Source of the DNA: Dolomedes plantarius
Taxonomy: Eukaryota > Arthropoda > Arachnida > Araneae > Dolomedidae
Length of the DNA stretch: 64,000 nt
NCBI GenBank assembly: GCA_907164885.2
Contig: OU015492.1
Span: forward strand, 43,437,893-43,501,892
Reading direction: 5' to 3'
Under the pieces are notes generated by a model. The model had not been told where the DNA came from and searched no databases. It was given only the letters and a program-made list of their open reading frames with translations. Position numbers and translations under genes: made by a program. Each line of letters begins with the position of its first letter. Within the stretch, counting starts at the first letter, position 1. Below are positions 23,249 to 33,999 of this stretch, piece by piece.

Positions 23249-23252
<4 letters not shown>
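22093..23252 (-). mobile_element. pogo/Tigger-like element with internal deletion
   Basis: Ends 'cactcaaacctgg' on the left and 'caggtttgagtg' on the right, between TA-rich flanks. It encodes part of a CENP-B-type DNA-binding domain on the minus strand (see 22290-22857). The DDE domain is missing, so it is a non-autonomous derivative. Confidence 0.72.
22290..22857 (-). pseudogene. N-terminal DNA-binding part of a Tigger-like transposase
   Basis: ATG at 22857-22855 (-). The first ~50 codons read KAISLETKTTILKRIAEGEG and LGKEFGLGEFTI, the psq/CENP-B first helix-turn-helix. After in-frame stops, a second part has PIDRELIKKKAIRFYNQL, SNGWLVGFLQRHA and IKGEAATADETAA, the CENPB-type second helix-turn-helix and the segment that leads into the DDE domain. 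In the family these helices bind the terminal inverted repeats. At least two nonsense codons and frameshifts make it dead. Confidence 0.78.

Positions 23253-23287
<35 letters not shown>
23253..23287. repeat. (TA)n microsatellite
   Basis: TA tract abutting the right end of the pogo-like element. Confidence 0.9.
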
Positions 23288-23293
<6 letters not shown>

Positions 23294-23515
23294 ATTCCCT
23301 ATATTTAAAAAGTAATGAAATTTTTACGAAAATTATATTTATTTTCATGATTTCATATCACATTTGAACTAAAAATATATGTATTTAATCAGTACTGTAT
23401 ATATTTTTTAAAAAAGTGCTCAGAACATAGGCAGATACCTTAACAGAAATCTTATCAAAGTTTTGTTAAGATTTCGGTAATGTGACTTTAAGCGAAGGAA
23501 AAATAATTACATTTA

Positions 23516-24276
23516 GGGCACAATGGACCTTCAACCTTGAATTTATTTATTTTCAATTTTCAACTCTACATACAGAATGAGAATAATTAATATTCTTTTT
23601 TACTGCATTGAAGACTCTTGGAATGCAAAATAAGGATCATTTGGCAGAATCATGTCTGTTTTTCAAAACTTTTTTCAAAAATGCTAGCATTATTCAAAAT
23701 GTCATGTGTACATTCCATATCCTTTAAAAAACCTTAATTTTTTAAAACTAGTTTACCATATAAATATAAACATAATTGTGCACTGGAATTATTTTTAGTA
23801 TGAATATAAAGCTTAACTTTTATATAAAGCTTACGAATATACACCTTACATTAGCTTACGAATATACACCTTACATTAGCTTGAATATAAAGCTTTTTAA
23901 CTTGAATATAAAGCTTAATAACTTTTTCTTGAATCTGCCTGTTATTTTTTATGTTTTTGGATGTTTTTATTTCATTTCGCGGTCTATAAATTTGTGGTTT
24001 CAAAGAATAATGCACATTTTTGTAAAAAATACTTCCATTAACAATCCCGAGAAATTTGGAAGAAATCAGAAAAAAACGAGCGCACGTGGAGCATTTTAGA
24101 AAATTCTGGAATTTTTAAAGAATGTTTTGATACAGGCCTTATTCTATCCCCAAATACTTATTTGTAAATTCTTAGTGTCTTCAATGAAGTAAAGGTGAAT
24201 ATTTAATATTCTCATTTTGTATATAGGATAAAATATTGAAAATTAAAATAAAAGAGGTTTAAGGTCCCTTGTTTCC
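23516..24276. mobile_element. Diverged member of the TTAA-type GGGGACA MITE family
   Basis: Left end 'gggcacaatggaccttcaac' and right end 'ggtttaaggtcccttg' are inverted, and the match continues for ~95 bp inward (around 'gaatgagaataattaatatt' at left, 'tttaatattctcat' at right). The terminal sequence resembles the better-preserved MITE at 36670-37332. Flanks 'ttta' and 'ttccataa' no longer show a clean TTAA. At 23828-23920 it holds repeated 'gaatataaagctt' and a duplicated 'cttacgaatatacacctta'. Confidence 0.6.
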
Positions 24277-24927
24277 ATAAACACATATTTTTAATTCAGC
24301 CAGTAAAGACCCTCAATTCCATCTCTTTACATCTATTATTATAAAATTTAAAATATAATAATAAAAATGTATAATATCAGTTGTAATACCAAAAAAATAA
24401 TTGTAAAGTGTACTACCAGCGTAATACTAATACAGAATTTATCTGTAAGTAAATGCATCAAAAGCAGCACCACAATAATGCCAATTTTATAATATTGATA
24501 GTAATATTTAAAAATTTAATGATATTTAAGATTCAATTATTTATTTATGATATTTTGAAAAATTAATTATTGTAATAATTAATAAACTAATTTAAATGTG
24601 TATCATTTCAATTATGTTTAGCAGTTAATTATCGTAACGTTATTTGTATCTATAACACTGAAATTGAAGAGAAATTTAATTTTGTCCTTTTTTGTCTCCT
24701 CTGCATTTGTAATTCCTCTAATTTTACTACTCAAAATTATTTAATTCCGCTAATTTTTAAGACCATTATAAAATATTTTGTAGTTTTAAAATTCTTTTAA
24801 CATGCTGTTTGTTGATGCATTGCTGAGTTATCATGACCGAATATATGCTCCATAATTTAACAAATTTAAAGAAATTTACGTAACTGCCAACTTCGCCTTA
24901 TATTTGGGTAAAATAAGAGGCCACTCA
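24277..24927. other. AT-rich spacer
   Basis: Nothing supported. Confidence 0.4.
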
Positions 24928-25112
24928 AGGCCTGTTCATATTGCATTTGGAACGTTGCGTAGCGTTAGCACTAACAATTTTAACCAATCACAGAGCTCAT
25001 TTCCACGCCCAATTGGCCACGCAATACATCAAACCAATCACAGGTCATGTAGCAGTCTCGAAGCCAGCATAGTAACGTAATGCAATGTCCCGGATGCAAT
25101 GTGAATAGGCCT
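24928..25112. mobile_element. MITE of the AGGCCTGTTCACA family
   Basis: Begins 'aggcctgttcatattgcat' and ends 'atgcaatgtgaataggcct', a near-perfect terminal inverted repeat. Two internal 'ccaatcacag' blocks are shared with the other copies. The best-preserved of four copies in the window. Confidence 0.8.
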
Positions 25113-25346
25113 CTATTGCTTTATTCTACTAGATTCGAATTTTCTCTCTCCGTTAGTTCGAAATATTGTCCGTTGCTAAGGTATTTTGCTTCAAAGATAA
25201 CATCTCTCAGACACAATGTTTTTTTCCAACCTAGGGGTTTCCAGCCTATGAGTGGAAGTCGGGAAGTATTTTCAGGTAGGTCAGCACGGTTTTATTCAAT
25301 TAAAATAACTTTTTAGCGAACTCCGCCGAAAACATTTGTCGATATA

Positions 25347-26451
25347 CACTCAAGAGCCAAAACATTATGACCACCTGTCAATAACGAGTTGGCCCACCTT
25401 TGGCGTGCAACACAGCTTCAACCCGCCTTGGCATGGATGCCACAAGTCCTTGGTAGAATAAGTACGTGGCCGGAGACAGATTGTACCAGATGTTTAAGCA
25501 ACGGTCACGCAAATCCGAGATATTGCGAATTGGTGGTCTTTGAACTCTGAGCTGCCGTCCCATGACATCCCAAATGTGTTCTATCGGATTGAGATCCGGT
25601 GAGTTAGGCGGCCAGGACATTAACTGGAATTCAGCATCATGTTCCTGGAACCACTCCAACACAATTTTAGCCTTGTGACACGGGGCGTTGTCCTGTTGGA
25701 ACATTCCATTTCCAGCTGGAAAAACAAAAGCCATGTAAGGGTGCAACTGGTCCGCAATGATGTTCAGATACCCTGTAGCATTCATGGTCTGCTCTACCAC
25801 AACCACGGGTCCCAGAGACGCCCAAGAGAACGTCCCCCAAAGCATAATACCGCCACCATCGACCTGTGTATGACCTACTGTACATTGAGGTAGAAACAGT
25901 TCGCTGGAAGACGGCGTATCCTGACATGGCCATCGGCGTGATGAATGACAAACCGTGATTCCTCTGACCAGGCAACTCTCTCCCACTGATCCATGGACCA
26001 GTCGCGATGTTCCCGGGCCCAGCGCAGGCGCAGTTGGCGATGACGGAGCCACTGTCTGGCTCCGGTTTTGCTTCACCATGCGAGACAGTCTCCAACGACC
26101 TTTTTCTTTGATAGCGTGTGGACGTCCAACACCATGTCGTCTACTGCTGGTTTCACCGTCATTCATCCACTTTGCATAAGTACTAACAACTGTAAGTCGC
26201 GAACAACCCACGAGTCGTGCAGTTTCGGAAATACTTGTTCCGAGCCTTCGAGCCATTACAATCTGCCCTCTATCAAAGTCGCTTAGATCCGCAGCCTTTC
26301 CCATCACACACAGAAGTAAGTGAAAGAATGATTCTTCAGACTCTCCAGCAGCATTTAAATACCACTTCCACCTGATCACGTGACTTCCACGTCATCCAGG
26401 CGAATTTATTGCAAAATGTAGGGGTGGTCATAATGTTTTGGCTCTTGAGTG
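25347..26451 (-). mobile_element. Tc1-like transposon, 1105 bp, TA-flanked
   Basis: Perfect ~29-bp terminal inverted repeats ('cactcaagagccaaaacatt...' and its complement ending 'ttggctcttgagtg') lie between TA dinucleotides (25345-25346, 26452-26453). The element holds one transposase gene on the minus strand, slightly degraded. Confidence 0.93.
25378..26379 (-). pseudogene. Tc1-like transposase, frame-damaged
   Basis: Open over 333 codons. The N-terminal paired-like helix-turn-helix includes [20 protein letters not shown] and [12 protein letters not shown], then a GRPHAIK linker (GRPR-like). The C-terminal DDE half has [20 protein letters not shown] and [15 protein letters not shown], with 36 residues between the second D and the E. 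The middle (roughly 26080-25890) is read in a shifted phase. The correct phase there lies in another frame (25667-26095) and reads WSEESRF, where the first catalytic aspartate of the usual 'DESRF' is glutamate. Transposase would cut and paste at TA sites; this copy should be inactive. Confidence 0.88.
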
Positions 26452-26833
26452 TATATTTACCAGGAAACTGTAAGGCACTGATAATTTCGAAAGGAGACAG
26501 TCTCATTCAATGAGAAAACCCTGTTCGTTATAATTCTACCTTAATTTGATGGTAAATGAAAATCTCGGTTACATTCTACATACAGTACACACATTCTAAA
26601 CATCAGTTTATTTTTCACCAGTCTGAATTGATGAAACACATATTGATGTTTGGTGACCAGATGCTTGATGACAGATGATGAATGACAGACTTTTGGGATT
26701 GTTATTGTAGGTACCCCAACGGAATAAAGAAATTCTATTTAGGTTAGTATTTTGCTGTCATCTAATTCTGAAACATTACGGTAGTTGCATTGTTTTTCTG
26801 GAGGTTCTGTTTTGTTCTGTTCTTGCCGTTATA

Positions 26834-27751
26834 CAGGGTGATTTTTTTTAAACTGACACTATTCAGAGCCACTTCTAGCGCGATCTATCTATCAGTCGGA
26901 ATTCCACCAAAATTGATAGAGGGACTAAGGACGACATGGGAAAGAGTTTCCGTGGAAAAAAGAAATAGTTCCAAACGTCGCCTATAGGGGGCGATATGGC
27001 GCTGTTGTTGTCCGCGCACCCGAGAATTTGCATAAAATGCAAGTAATACATCAAAATGCAAATTCATGACTACGTAGTCGACAGCAGCGCCAGTATTTTG
27101 GGCTCTAAAATGCGCCATCGCTTTACAGAAGAAAGGATCATCAGTCGCTTTTTTCTACTTGCATGGCCACCTCGATCCCCAGACCTAACCCATGTGACTT
27201 CTTTCTGTGGGGTTATTTAAAGTGCAAGATGTATCTTGGTGAAGTATCTAACTTGGGAAAACATATCCCGAATAGTAATTTCCAGGTGACATGTTACGCT
27301 CGGCATTTGAGAACGTACTGTTCAGGATGCAATGTGTCGTCCATCAGGATGGTGGTCACATTGAAGGAGAGAGAAGTGAATTTGCTTCATAAAGTGGTGT
27401 TGCTGAGAATTCTTTTTGTTATTCATTTGTCTGCTTATTACAACTTTTTCGGCATTCACTCCTCATCTTTATAGCCCGAAATACTGACGCTGCTGTCGAC
27501 TACGTAGTCTGGAATTTGCATTTTGATGTTTGACTTACGTTTTGGGCATATTCTCGGGTGCGCCGTCAACAACAGCGCTAGATCTTCCCCTATCGGCGAA
27601 TTTTGGAACTTTTTTTTTTATTATTATTTATTCACGGAATCCTACTTTCCATGTCATCATTAGTGTCTGTACCAAGTTTGGCGCCATTTCGGTTGTTAGA
27701 TCGAGCTACAGGTGGCTCTGAATAGTGTCAGTTTAAAAAAAAATCACCCTG
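26834..27751 (+). mobile_element. Foldback mariner-like element (~280-bp terminal inverted repeats)
   Basis: Starts 'cagggtgatttttttta' after TA (26832-26833) and ends 'aaatcaccctg' before TA (27752-27753). The arms 26834-27108 and 27467-27751 are inverted copies. The interior retains a transposase C-terminal piece at 27160-27370 (+): W-P-P-R-S-P-D-L-T then, after a one-base deletion, CDFFLWGYLKCKMYLGE. This is the mariner-type 'SPDL.PCDFFLWG' box. A second copy sits at 50050-50986. Confidence 0.85.
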
Positions 27752-27756
27752 TACAT

Positions 27757-28048
27757 CAGGGGTGTCAAACTCAAAGGTTAACTTGGGCCAAACAAACAAG
27801 GTTTAACTATAGGTGGGCCGCAAAAAAAAATCAATATTAATAGAAACGTAGGTTTATTTTAAATAATACATTATACTAAACATATATAAAAGAACAGGAA
27901 AATTTTATGTTTACGTTCTGACACTTGACATCTATCTTCCTATCTTATTATAATTCTGCGTCGGTTATTTTATTATATATTATTGTGTGCCAATATATAG
28001 GCCGAGCCGCAAAAATTTTCGTCGCGGGCCGCAAGTTTGACACCCCTG
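27757..28048. mobile_element. hAT-type MITE, 292 bp, perfect 8-bp TSD
   Basis: Termini 'caggggtgtcaaactc' and 'aagtttgacacccctg' flanked by CTGTACAT (27749-27756 and 28049-28056). The target duplication contains the last bases of the neighbouring mariner element and its TA, so this MITE inserted after it. Conserved 'gggccgc' blocks near both ends are typical of this hAT group. Confidence 0.9.
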
Positions 28049-28319
28049 CTGTACATCCTTGACTGATGGATGAGAGTTTCTCAATGTTCTCCATCTCTTT
28101 ATATTCTTCAAATTTCATTTTTGTTAAACTAAACATCCAGTTGGAGTTAAATTATGGATAATGTATTTTAGTGTTTTTCTTTTTTCTTAAAAAAGCCTTT
28201 TTGATGAAAATATACAGGATGGGAAGAGAGGAGACGTAGAATGAGTGGAAACCATACAAGGGAGTCGCGACTCATAAAAGGTCGGGAAGCACAGGTCTAA
28301 CGGTTCAGTTACTTGAGAG

Positions 28320-28490
28320 AGATACTGTCATCTTCAGCTACACGAGGGCTAATCAGACCGGGACCTACTGCTTAAAGCCGATTCCGGACGGCTGCAAACA
28401 TCCATGCCAACACTGGGATTTGAATCCACAGACTGTGGTTCCGACTACCAGCGCTCAAGCCATTCAGTCTTCGTCCAGCCCTTTGACTGA
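28320..28490 (-). mobile_element. tRNA-derived SINE-like sequence
   Basis: The minus strand shows an A-box-like 'tggcttgagcgctgg' and a B-box-like 'ggattcaaatccc' spaced as in tRNA genes, followed by a non-tRNA body. No cloverleaf closing pairs and no duplication were seen. Confidence 0.45.
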
Positions 28491-28499
28491 GTCAGATGT

Positions 28500-29855
28500 C
28501 GGTACTGCTGATAGGATGTTGTTGTCATCACTAAACTTAATGTTATTATCATCATTAAGTTTAATACATTCTTAATGTTATCATCATAATAATTAAACCT
28601 CATCATCATTATATCATCGTTAAGTTTAGTTGTCATCGTCAAACGTCTTTTTTATTTATTTATTTATTTAGTTAGTTATGTTTTATTTATTGTATTTAGC
28701 TTTCTTTCATGTTTTAGATCTCAATTTCAACATTTTCCCTACTTATCTTCTCTCATACGAAAGTACTGCGTTTGTTCCTTATTACAAAAAACTTTATATT
28801 GTACTGCATTTCTAACAGCATTTTATAAATATTGCATTTATATTCCTAACTGAAAAAACTGTGGATGAAAATTGCACTAATCTAATGCACTGCAAAAACA
28901 AATCTGGTGGAAGTGGATTTTTAATATAAAAACATGCGTATTAAAAGCACAGGATCCAGGATTCCCCTGTGAAAAAGAGGGGGAAAATATAAGTTTAAAC
29001 TGGAAAATTACTTATGAAGAAAAGCCAGTTTAAGAAAACCAGTGTAATGAATTCCATTCAATTCACTGCGAAACAGATTTTGCCTTATGACTATTGCTTG
29101 TGTGTCTCGTGGTGCATTATCATGCAAGTACCACTAGTGTTCATCTCCCTAATGTTGCCACAGAGCTGCTAACTAACTAATGAACGTCAATGTTGACTTT
29201 AAGGATAACACGTATGTCCATCACAATCAGTAGACCAGATCGATGCCAATTCAACGAGCCCCACTGTTACCCTCAAACTTCATAAAAAAGGATAGTGGAG
29301 AGCTGGAAATACACACTCCGGTCAAGAGCGTTTCATTCGCTGTATCCATACCCAAGCACTGGGTGTCACCAGTCCTTAAAACACGTTTTCATTGCTCTTC
29401 AGGAAGGATTCTATTGCCCCACGCCAATCGTCGAGCAACATTTAGAGGCTTGATGCTAGGTACTTGAACAGCCTATGGAGGCCCATAAAATGAATTCCAA
29501 TGGCACTAGTGCTTATAGACTTTTCAGCAGTTTCACACTCGTGAGCTCTGAGCTACTGCGAAGTAATGTATCGATTAGAGGCTCTCCTTAAACTTCGAGG
29601 AGCCTGATTTAATTTGGTCAGCCTATACATTTTAATGATTGAGGAATATTATAGTGCACACACACACGCACACACATTTATGCATACTATTTAATGATTA
29701 CCCAAAGACCTTAACAGTGTAGATGAGCGAACTACGAGTCTCCTTTATTCGTAAACCGTCTTCAGTACCCTCTATATGAGGAAATAAAACATAACTTTCG
29801 TTTCAGTCACACACGTAGCGGCTAAAGACTCTATTATTCTGATTTCCCCTTATTT
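28500..29855. other. Spacer with a (TCA/ATG)-rich low-complexity stretch
   Basis: 28510-28640 is rich in 'catcat/gttatcatc' repeats. (TTTA)n is at 28648-28690. No gene supported in 28700-29855. Confidence 0.4.
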
Positions 29856-29963
29856 TACACACACATACACACACGCACACACACACACACACACGCACAC
29901 ACACACACACACACACGCACACACACACACACGCGCACGCACGCACGCACGCACGCACGCACA
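29856..29963. repeat. (CA)n microsatellite with CG interruptions
   Basis: 'acacac' repeats interspersed with 'acgc', ending in a run of 'acgc' units (29933-29960). Confidence 0.95.
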
Positions 29964-30225
29964 TATATACACTGCTCAAAACAATTAGGGGAGCACATGG
30001 TTTTAACGAAATTCCGCAAATACTTACACCGATAAGTAACATAAAATAAATCATCCATAATTTAAAGCCTAACAGGAAACAGAAGAAGAAAACTTCATAT
30101 GCAAATCAAAGTTCATGACGTCAAAAACCAGAAAAAGAAGATAAGGGTGGAAATCGGGATGTTCACTGCCTTAATTGTGAAATTCGATTGCTCAGTTATT
30201 CTTTTTGAGAAAAGGTGACTTGAAA

Positions 30226-31257
30226 ATGTCTCAACAACGTGATTTACCGGAATCCATGGCATGACGTATTATAGGCAGACTTGAATCCGGGCAAACACAA
30301 CGTAGTGTCGCGGACGCTGTTGGAGTCGCCAGAAGTGTCGTTGCAAGGCTGTGGAATCGACTACAAGAAACAGGGAATGTTAGACGTAAACCAGGGCAAG
30401 GTCGGCCACGCGCCACTACAGCAACTGATGGCCGGTATATACTGTTAAAAGCTCGTCGAAACAGATCAGACAATGCTACTCAGCTGCAAAGACAGTTGCT
30501 CTTGGCAACAGGACGAAGGGTGTCCAGCCAAACAGTACCTAATAGGCTTCATCAGGGAGGTCTCTATGCACGTAGGCCAATGGTCCGCATTCCGTTGACC
30601 TCACGCCACCGTGCGGCCCGAAGAAGATGGGCTGCTGAACATCGAGATTGGGAGCAACATGATTGGAGCCAAGTGCTGTTTACAGACGAGTCCCGATTCA
30701 GTCTGGAGTGTGACACCCGACGTGTTTTGGTATGGAGGGAAAGGGGCACTCGAAATAACCCCACATTCGTTCGTAAAAGGTCACAATAAAGACGAGCTGG
30801 TTTTATGGTATGGGGTGGAATCAGCATAGGTAGACGTACGGACCTGCATATCATTTGGAATGGTACTTTGAGGGCCCGAAGGTATGCAGACGAGATATTG
30901 AGACCTCATGTCATACCTTACGCTGCAGCCATTGGAGATTCCTTTGTTTTCCAGCATGATAATGCCAGACCGCATACAGCTCGTCTTGTGGAGAACAAGC
31001 TTGAAGCTGAAACAATTTAGTGTATGGAATGGCCAGCGTGCTCTCCTGACCTGAATCCAATCGAGCATGTTTGGGACATACTCGGACGACGCATTGCTGC
31101 GAGACCAAGGCCTGCTTTTACTCTCCGAGACTTGGAGATTGCCCTTCTTGAGGAGTGGAGCAGTATTCCCCAAAGTTTTATCGATAACATCATCGCATCC
31201 TTGGAAAACAGGTGTGCAGCAGTCTTAGCTGTTCGAGGAGACCACACGCCATATTAA
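30226..31257 (+). pseudogene. Tc1-like DD34E transposase with three nonsense codons only
   Basis: One continuous 343-codon frame from ATG 30226 to TAA 31255-31257, with three internal stops: TGA 30262-30264, TAA 30787-30789, TAG 31018-31020. No frameshift is needed. Domains in order: helix-turn-helix (RLESGQTQRSVADAVGVARS), GRPR-like linker 'GQGRPRATT', second helix-turn-helix, then the DDE core with FTDESRF, FQHDNARPHTA and [12 protein letters not shown]. There are 34 codons between the second D and the E, counting the TAG as one. Each stop can be explained by a single C-to-T change (CGA, CAA, CAG). The catalytic residues are all retained, so inactivation looks recent. Confidence 0.92.
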
Positions 31258-31399
31258 AAATCTTGCATCATTTCTAAACAATACTTTTTTTATCGTTTAC
31301 ATGTAACCAAATTGTTGCCCTAAATCATCTGTTCATGTTTTTTCCATATTTTCAAAGAATTAAAGCTTAATTACAAATTTTTTACGTCTTTTTTCTGTA

Positions 31400-32406
31400 C
31401 TAGCCGCTGCGCGACCAGTATGGTCGCTTTTCGTTTTAGATTTTCTTTTACAAAACATCTGAAAGAAACATGTGTTACCATTACCTGTCATCATAAATAT
31501 ACGTTGTTAAGTGGTAGAGCGATCTCACCCCCCAAAAAATTATAATCATTGCAAAATTCTCTATAAGGCTGATTCTAAAACATCGTGATTAAAAAAATAT
31601 GAATTTCCATTACTTCAGAACAGAGTTAAAGATAAGACTGAGAAACCCAACAACAAAGATTTTAAAAATTACATTCCTCTCTGTATGTAATATTTTTCAA
31701 AATTAAGATATCTACACTTTATCATGACATCAAATAAGAAATTACTAGAGACAAATGTGTTTCACTAAAAAAGGAGTAAAAATTCAGCAAGTACTAAAAT
31801 ATAATGTGGATTACATCACTCTCTATATGTACTATTGTTCACAATTCAGATATCTACACTTAATCATACCAAATAAAATATTGTTGGGAAAATGTCTTCA
31901 CTTATAAAATGGAGTAAAAATTCAGCAAGTACTACTAAAAAAAGTGTAGACAATTAGCTCTTACTTACTATTAAGATATTATAATGCAATTATTAATATT
32001 TTACTATGATATTCCTCAAACTTCTTGAAATACACAGTTGAGTATTTCAGAAATAGGAGATACTACGGTGACAGAATCAAAAGAACGGACTCTAGATAAA
32101 CCTACATACAACTGTCCATGACTACACACTGGATTTGATAGGTCTAAACATATTTTGTCAAAAGTTTGTCATTTAGAAAAATCGATGGTACAAAAGAATA
32201 AATTATCTCGTGAATAAATTAAAATTATTCACGTGTAAAATACAGCAATTAAATTGCACCAAATTACGTGCTATCGTCGAACCGCTACACACACGCGGTT
32301 AACCGCTAATGTTTACATCTGATAGTTGCAGCCGTTGCCATTCGGAGTGTAGAAATATCGCCGATTTTTGTGCCGCATACCTACGCGTTTTATATATATA
32401 GATAGA
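31400..32406 (-). mobile_element. Non-autonomous Helitron nested in the Tc1 element
   Basis: In minus orientation it begins TC (TCTATCTATATATATAAAAC, at 32406 downward) and ends CTAG (31403-31400). The end is preceded by a hairpin GCGACC-atact-GGTCGC (31411-31427) about seven bases from the terminus. It lies between A (31399) and T (32407), the Helitron A^T target, with no duplication. It carries a RepHel C-terminal fragment. Because TATC repeats at the 5' end, the exact start could be four bases different. Helitrons move by rolling-circle replication. Confidence 0.85.
32035..32170 (-). pseudogene. Helitron RepHel helicase, C-terminal fragment
   Basis: The minus strand encodes FDKICLDLSNPVCSHGQLYV followed by GLSRVRSFDSVTV. 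'HGQLYVALSRVRS' is the final conserved motif of Pif1-like helicases in Helitron RepHel proteins. Rep nuclease and helicase motifs I-V are absent, as expected for an internally deleted copy. Confidence 0.8.
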
Positions 32407-32500
32407 TTGAGCATTTATACGCGTGTACTACCCATTTTATGCCAATACGTGGCTGTCTCGCACGGTTTTCTTCTTTGCTTGCTCCTAATTTTTTTGAGCA

Positions 32501-32503
<3 letters not shown>

Positions 32504-32576
<73 letters not shown>
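32504..32576. repeat. (TA)n microsatellite
   Basis: Uninterrupted TA tract starting at the target duplication of the Tc1 element. Confidence 0.95.
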
Positions 32577-32580
<4 letters not shown>

Positions 32581-32780
32581 AATAGATGAAAGAGAATTCC
32601 AGTAATAGCACTAAAGCTACTTGCAGCCAGGAACAAATAACATGAAAAGAAAAGTATGAAAGAGGTTTTAGACAGTAAATCTTCGTCAGCGGTGTCAATA
32701 ATGTCTAAAAACCAATGGATTGTTTCCGATGAGTATGACATATACAATAAACACATTGTGTGGTCAATTTCAAAGTCTTG

Positions 32781-32787
<7 letters not shown>

Positions 32788-32814
<27 letters not shown>
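32788..32814. repeat. (TA)n microsatellite
   Basis: Short TA tract. Confidence 0.9.
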
Positions 32815-33955
32815 CAGTTTACTAATTCATTCTATCGCAATCCTTTATCAGAGTAATATATTGTGCTAAATTTAAAGGTAGTTTTCCCTTTAAACTCTAT
32901 AAATAATATTGAGTGAAAACTATCGGGTTGATTTCTTATTTTTATCAGCTTAGCATTTCTTACATTTCATAAAATGTCAAAATTAAAAGGGCGAACGAAA
33001 CTGTCGCCACAGTTAGGGGAAATAAGATTATTGTTTCGGTGATAGTGAAGAATCGGGGTGCTTCTTTCTGCTTATCGCATTTTTAGTGAGAGTTGGGTAG
33101 ATATACTGGCACCTAAATTATTGAATTATTTAGCCCTGGGTATAAATCTTCAGCGAGAGAACGCCTTCCTTTTAGAAACCCAACGTGATTGACTTCCTTC
33201 CGAAAGCGATATATCTCCGACGCTTATATTACCTTTATATCGTTATTGCCCTCGATACTATTAATCGATGATTGTCATGCGGGGGTTATGGATGATCTTC
33301 CTTTCGTGCCTGACGTGAATGTATCGGGAGTTAATAGAGGAGCTGAATATTTCTTTTCACCTCCGATGACAGAAACCACAAAAGGGCGATGTCGGCTTCT
33401 CCGAAAATTAAGCATCTGGGGGATCGATAGGACTTTCCTGATGAAAATCGCGTTTTCGAGAAAAACGTTAATACCCCTGAGTGGTTTCCGGCTTCTCTTG
33501 CATGGTAGTCTCTCATGTTGCAAAATTTTCACGAGAAAACACTGAGTCATACTGATTTTTTAGCGAAAACGCTCCACCTGCGTAGAAAGAAAATAGGAGG
33601 AGCATTAAAAATATATATTTCCTAGAGAGAGAGAGAGAGAGAGAGTGATGAGGAAGAATTATTAATTCAATATTTACATTAGTCGGAGGAAAATCCCGTG
33701 TATCATCAACTAAGGGCATTTGAGTACTTTTATTTTTTCACGTTGGGAATTTTTAATTAGTCTGTATTCAAAGAATACTGTGAGATAAGACTCTGTGCCC
33801 AGGGGAGGAGGAAGGTTTAAGAACAACCGCGTTTCTTCATCGCATTTCTAATGTTCCTAGCATTCAAAGGATGGATTCATAAACTAGAAATACTGTCTTC
33901 ACAACAATTAAGATTGAAAGCTCCAATTCTCTCTCGCTATCTATCTATCTATAAA
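32815..33955. other. Unassigned stretch with the least AT-rich sequence of this region
   Basis: 33189-33545 (+) is open for 118 codons and a minus frame is also open (33275-33550). Neither matches a family I recognise and neither has clear splice sites. (AG)n at 33626-33645. Confidence 0.3.
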
Positions 33956-33964
33956 TATAAATAA

Positions 33965-33988
33965 ATATATATATATATATATATATAT
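33965..33988. repeat. (TA)n microsatellite
   Basis: Preceded by (CTAT)n at 33938-33952. Confidence 0.9.
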
Positions 33989-33999
33989 TATTTTTTTTT

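Larger units (their letters stand above)
29970..32503 (+). mobile_element. Tc1-like transposon carrying a nested Helitron
   Basis: Left end 'cactgctcaaaacaattagg' follows TA (29968-29969). Right end, complement 'ttttgagcagtg', precedes TA (32504-32505). Removing the Helitron at 31400-32406 leaves about 1.53 kb, the usual Tc1 size. One transposase frame (30226-31257). Confidence 0.9.

Noticed and set aside
33436..33470. CTGATGA with a GAAAA...TTTTC stem
   Set aside because: After the stem the sequence is GAGAAAA and not GAAA, and no flanking stems were found.
33189..33545. Host exon of 118 codons
   Set aside because: No recognisable domain or matched splice sites, and the opposite strand is also open. 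Left as unassigned.
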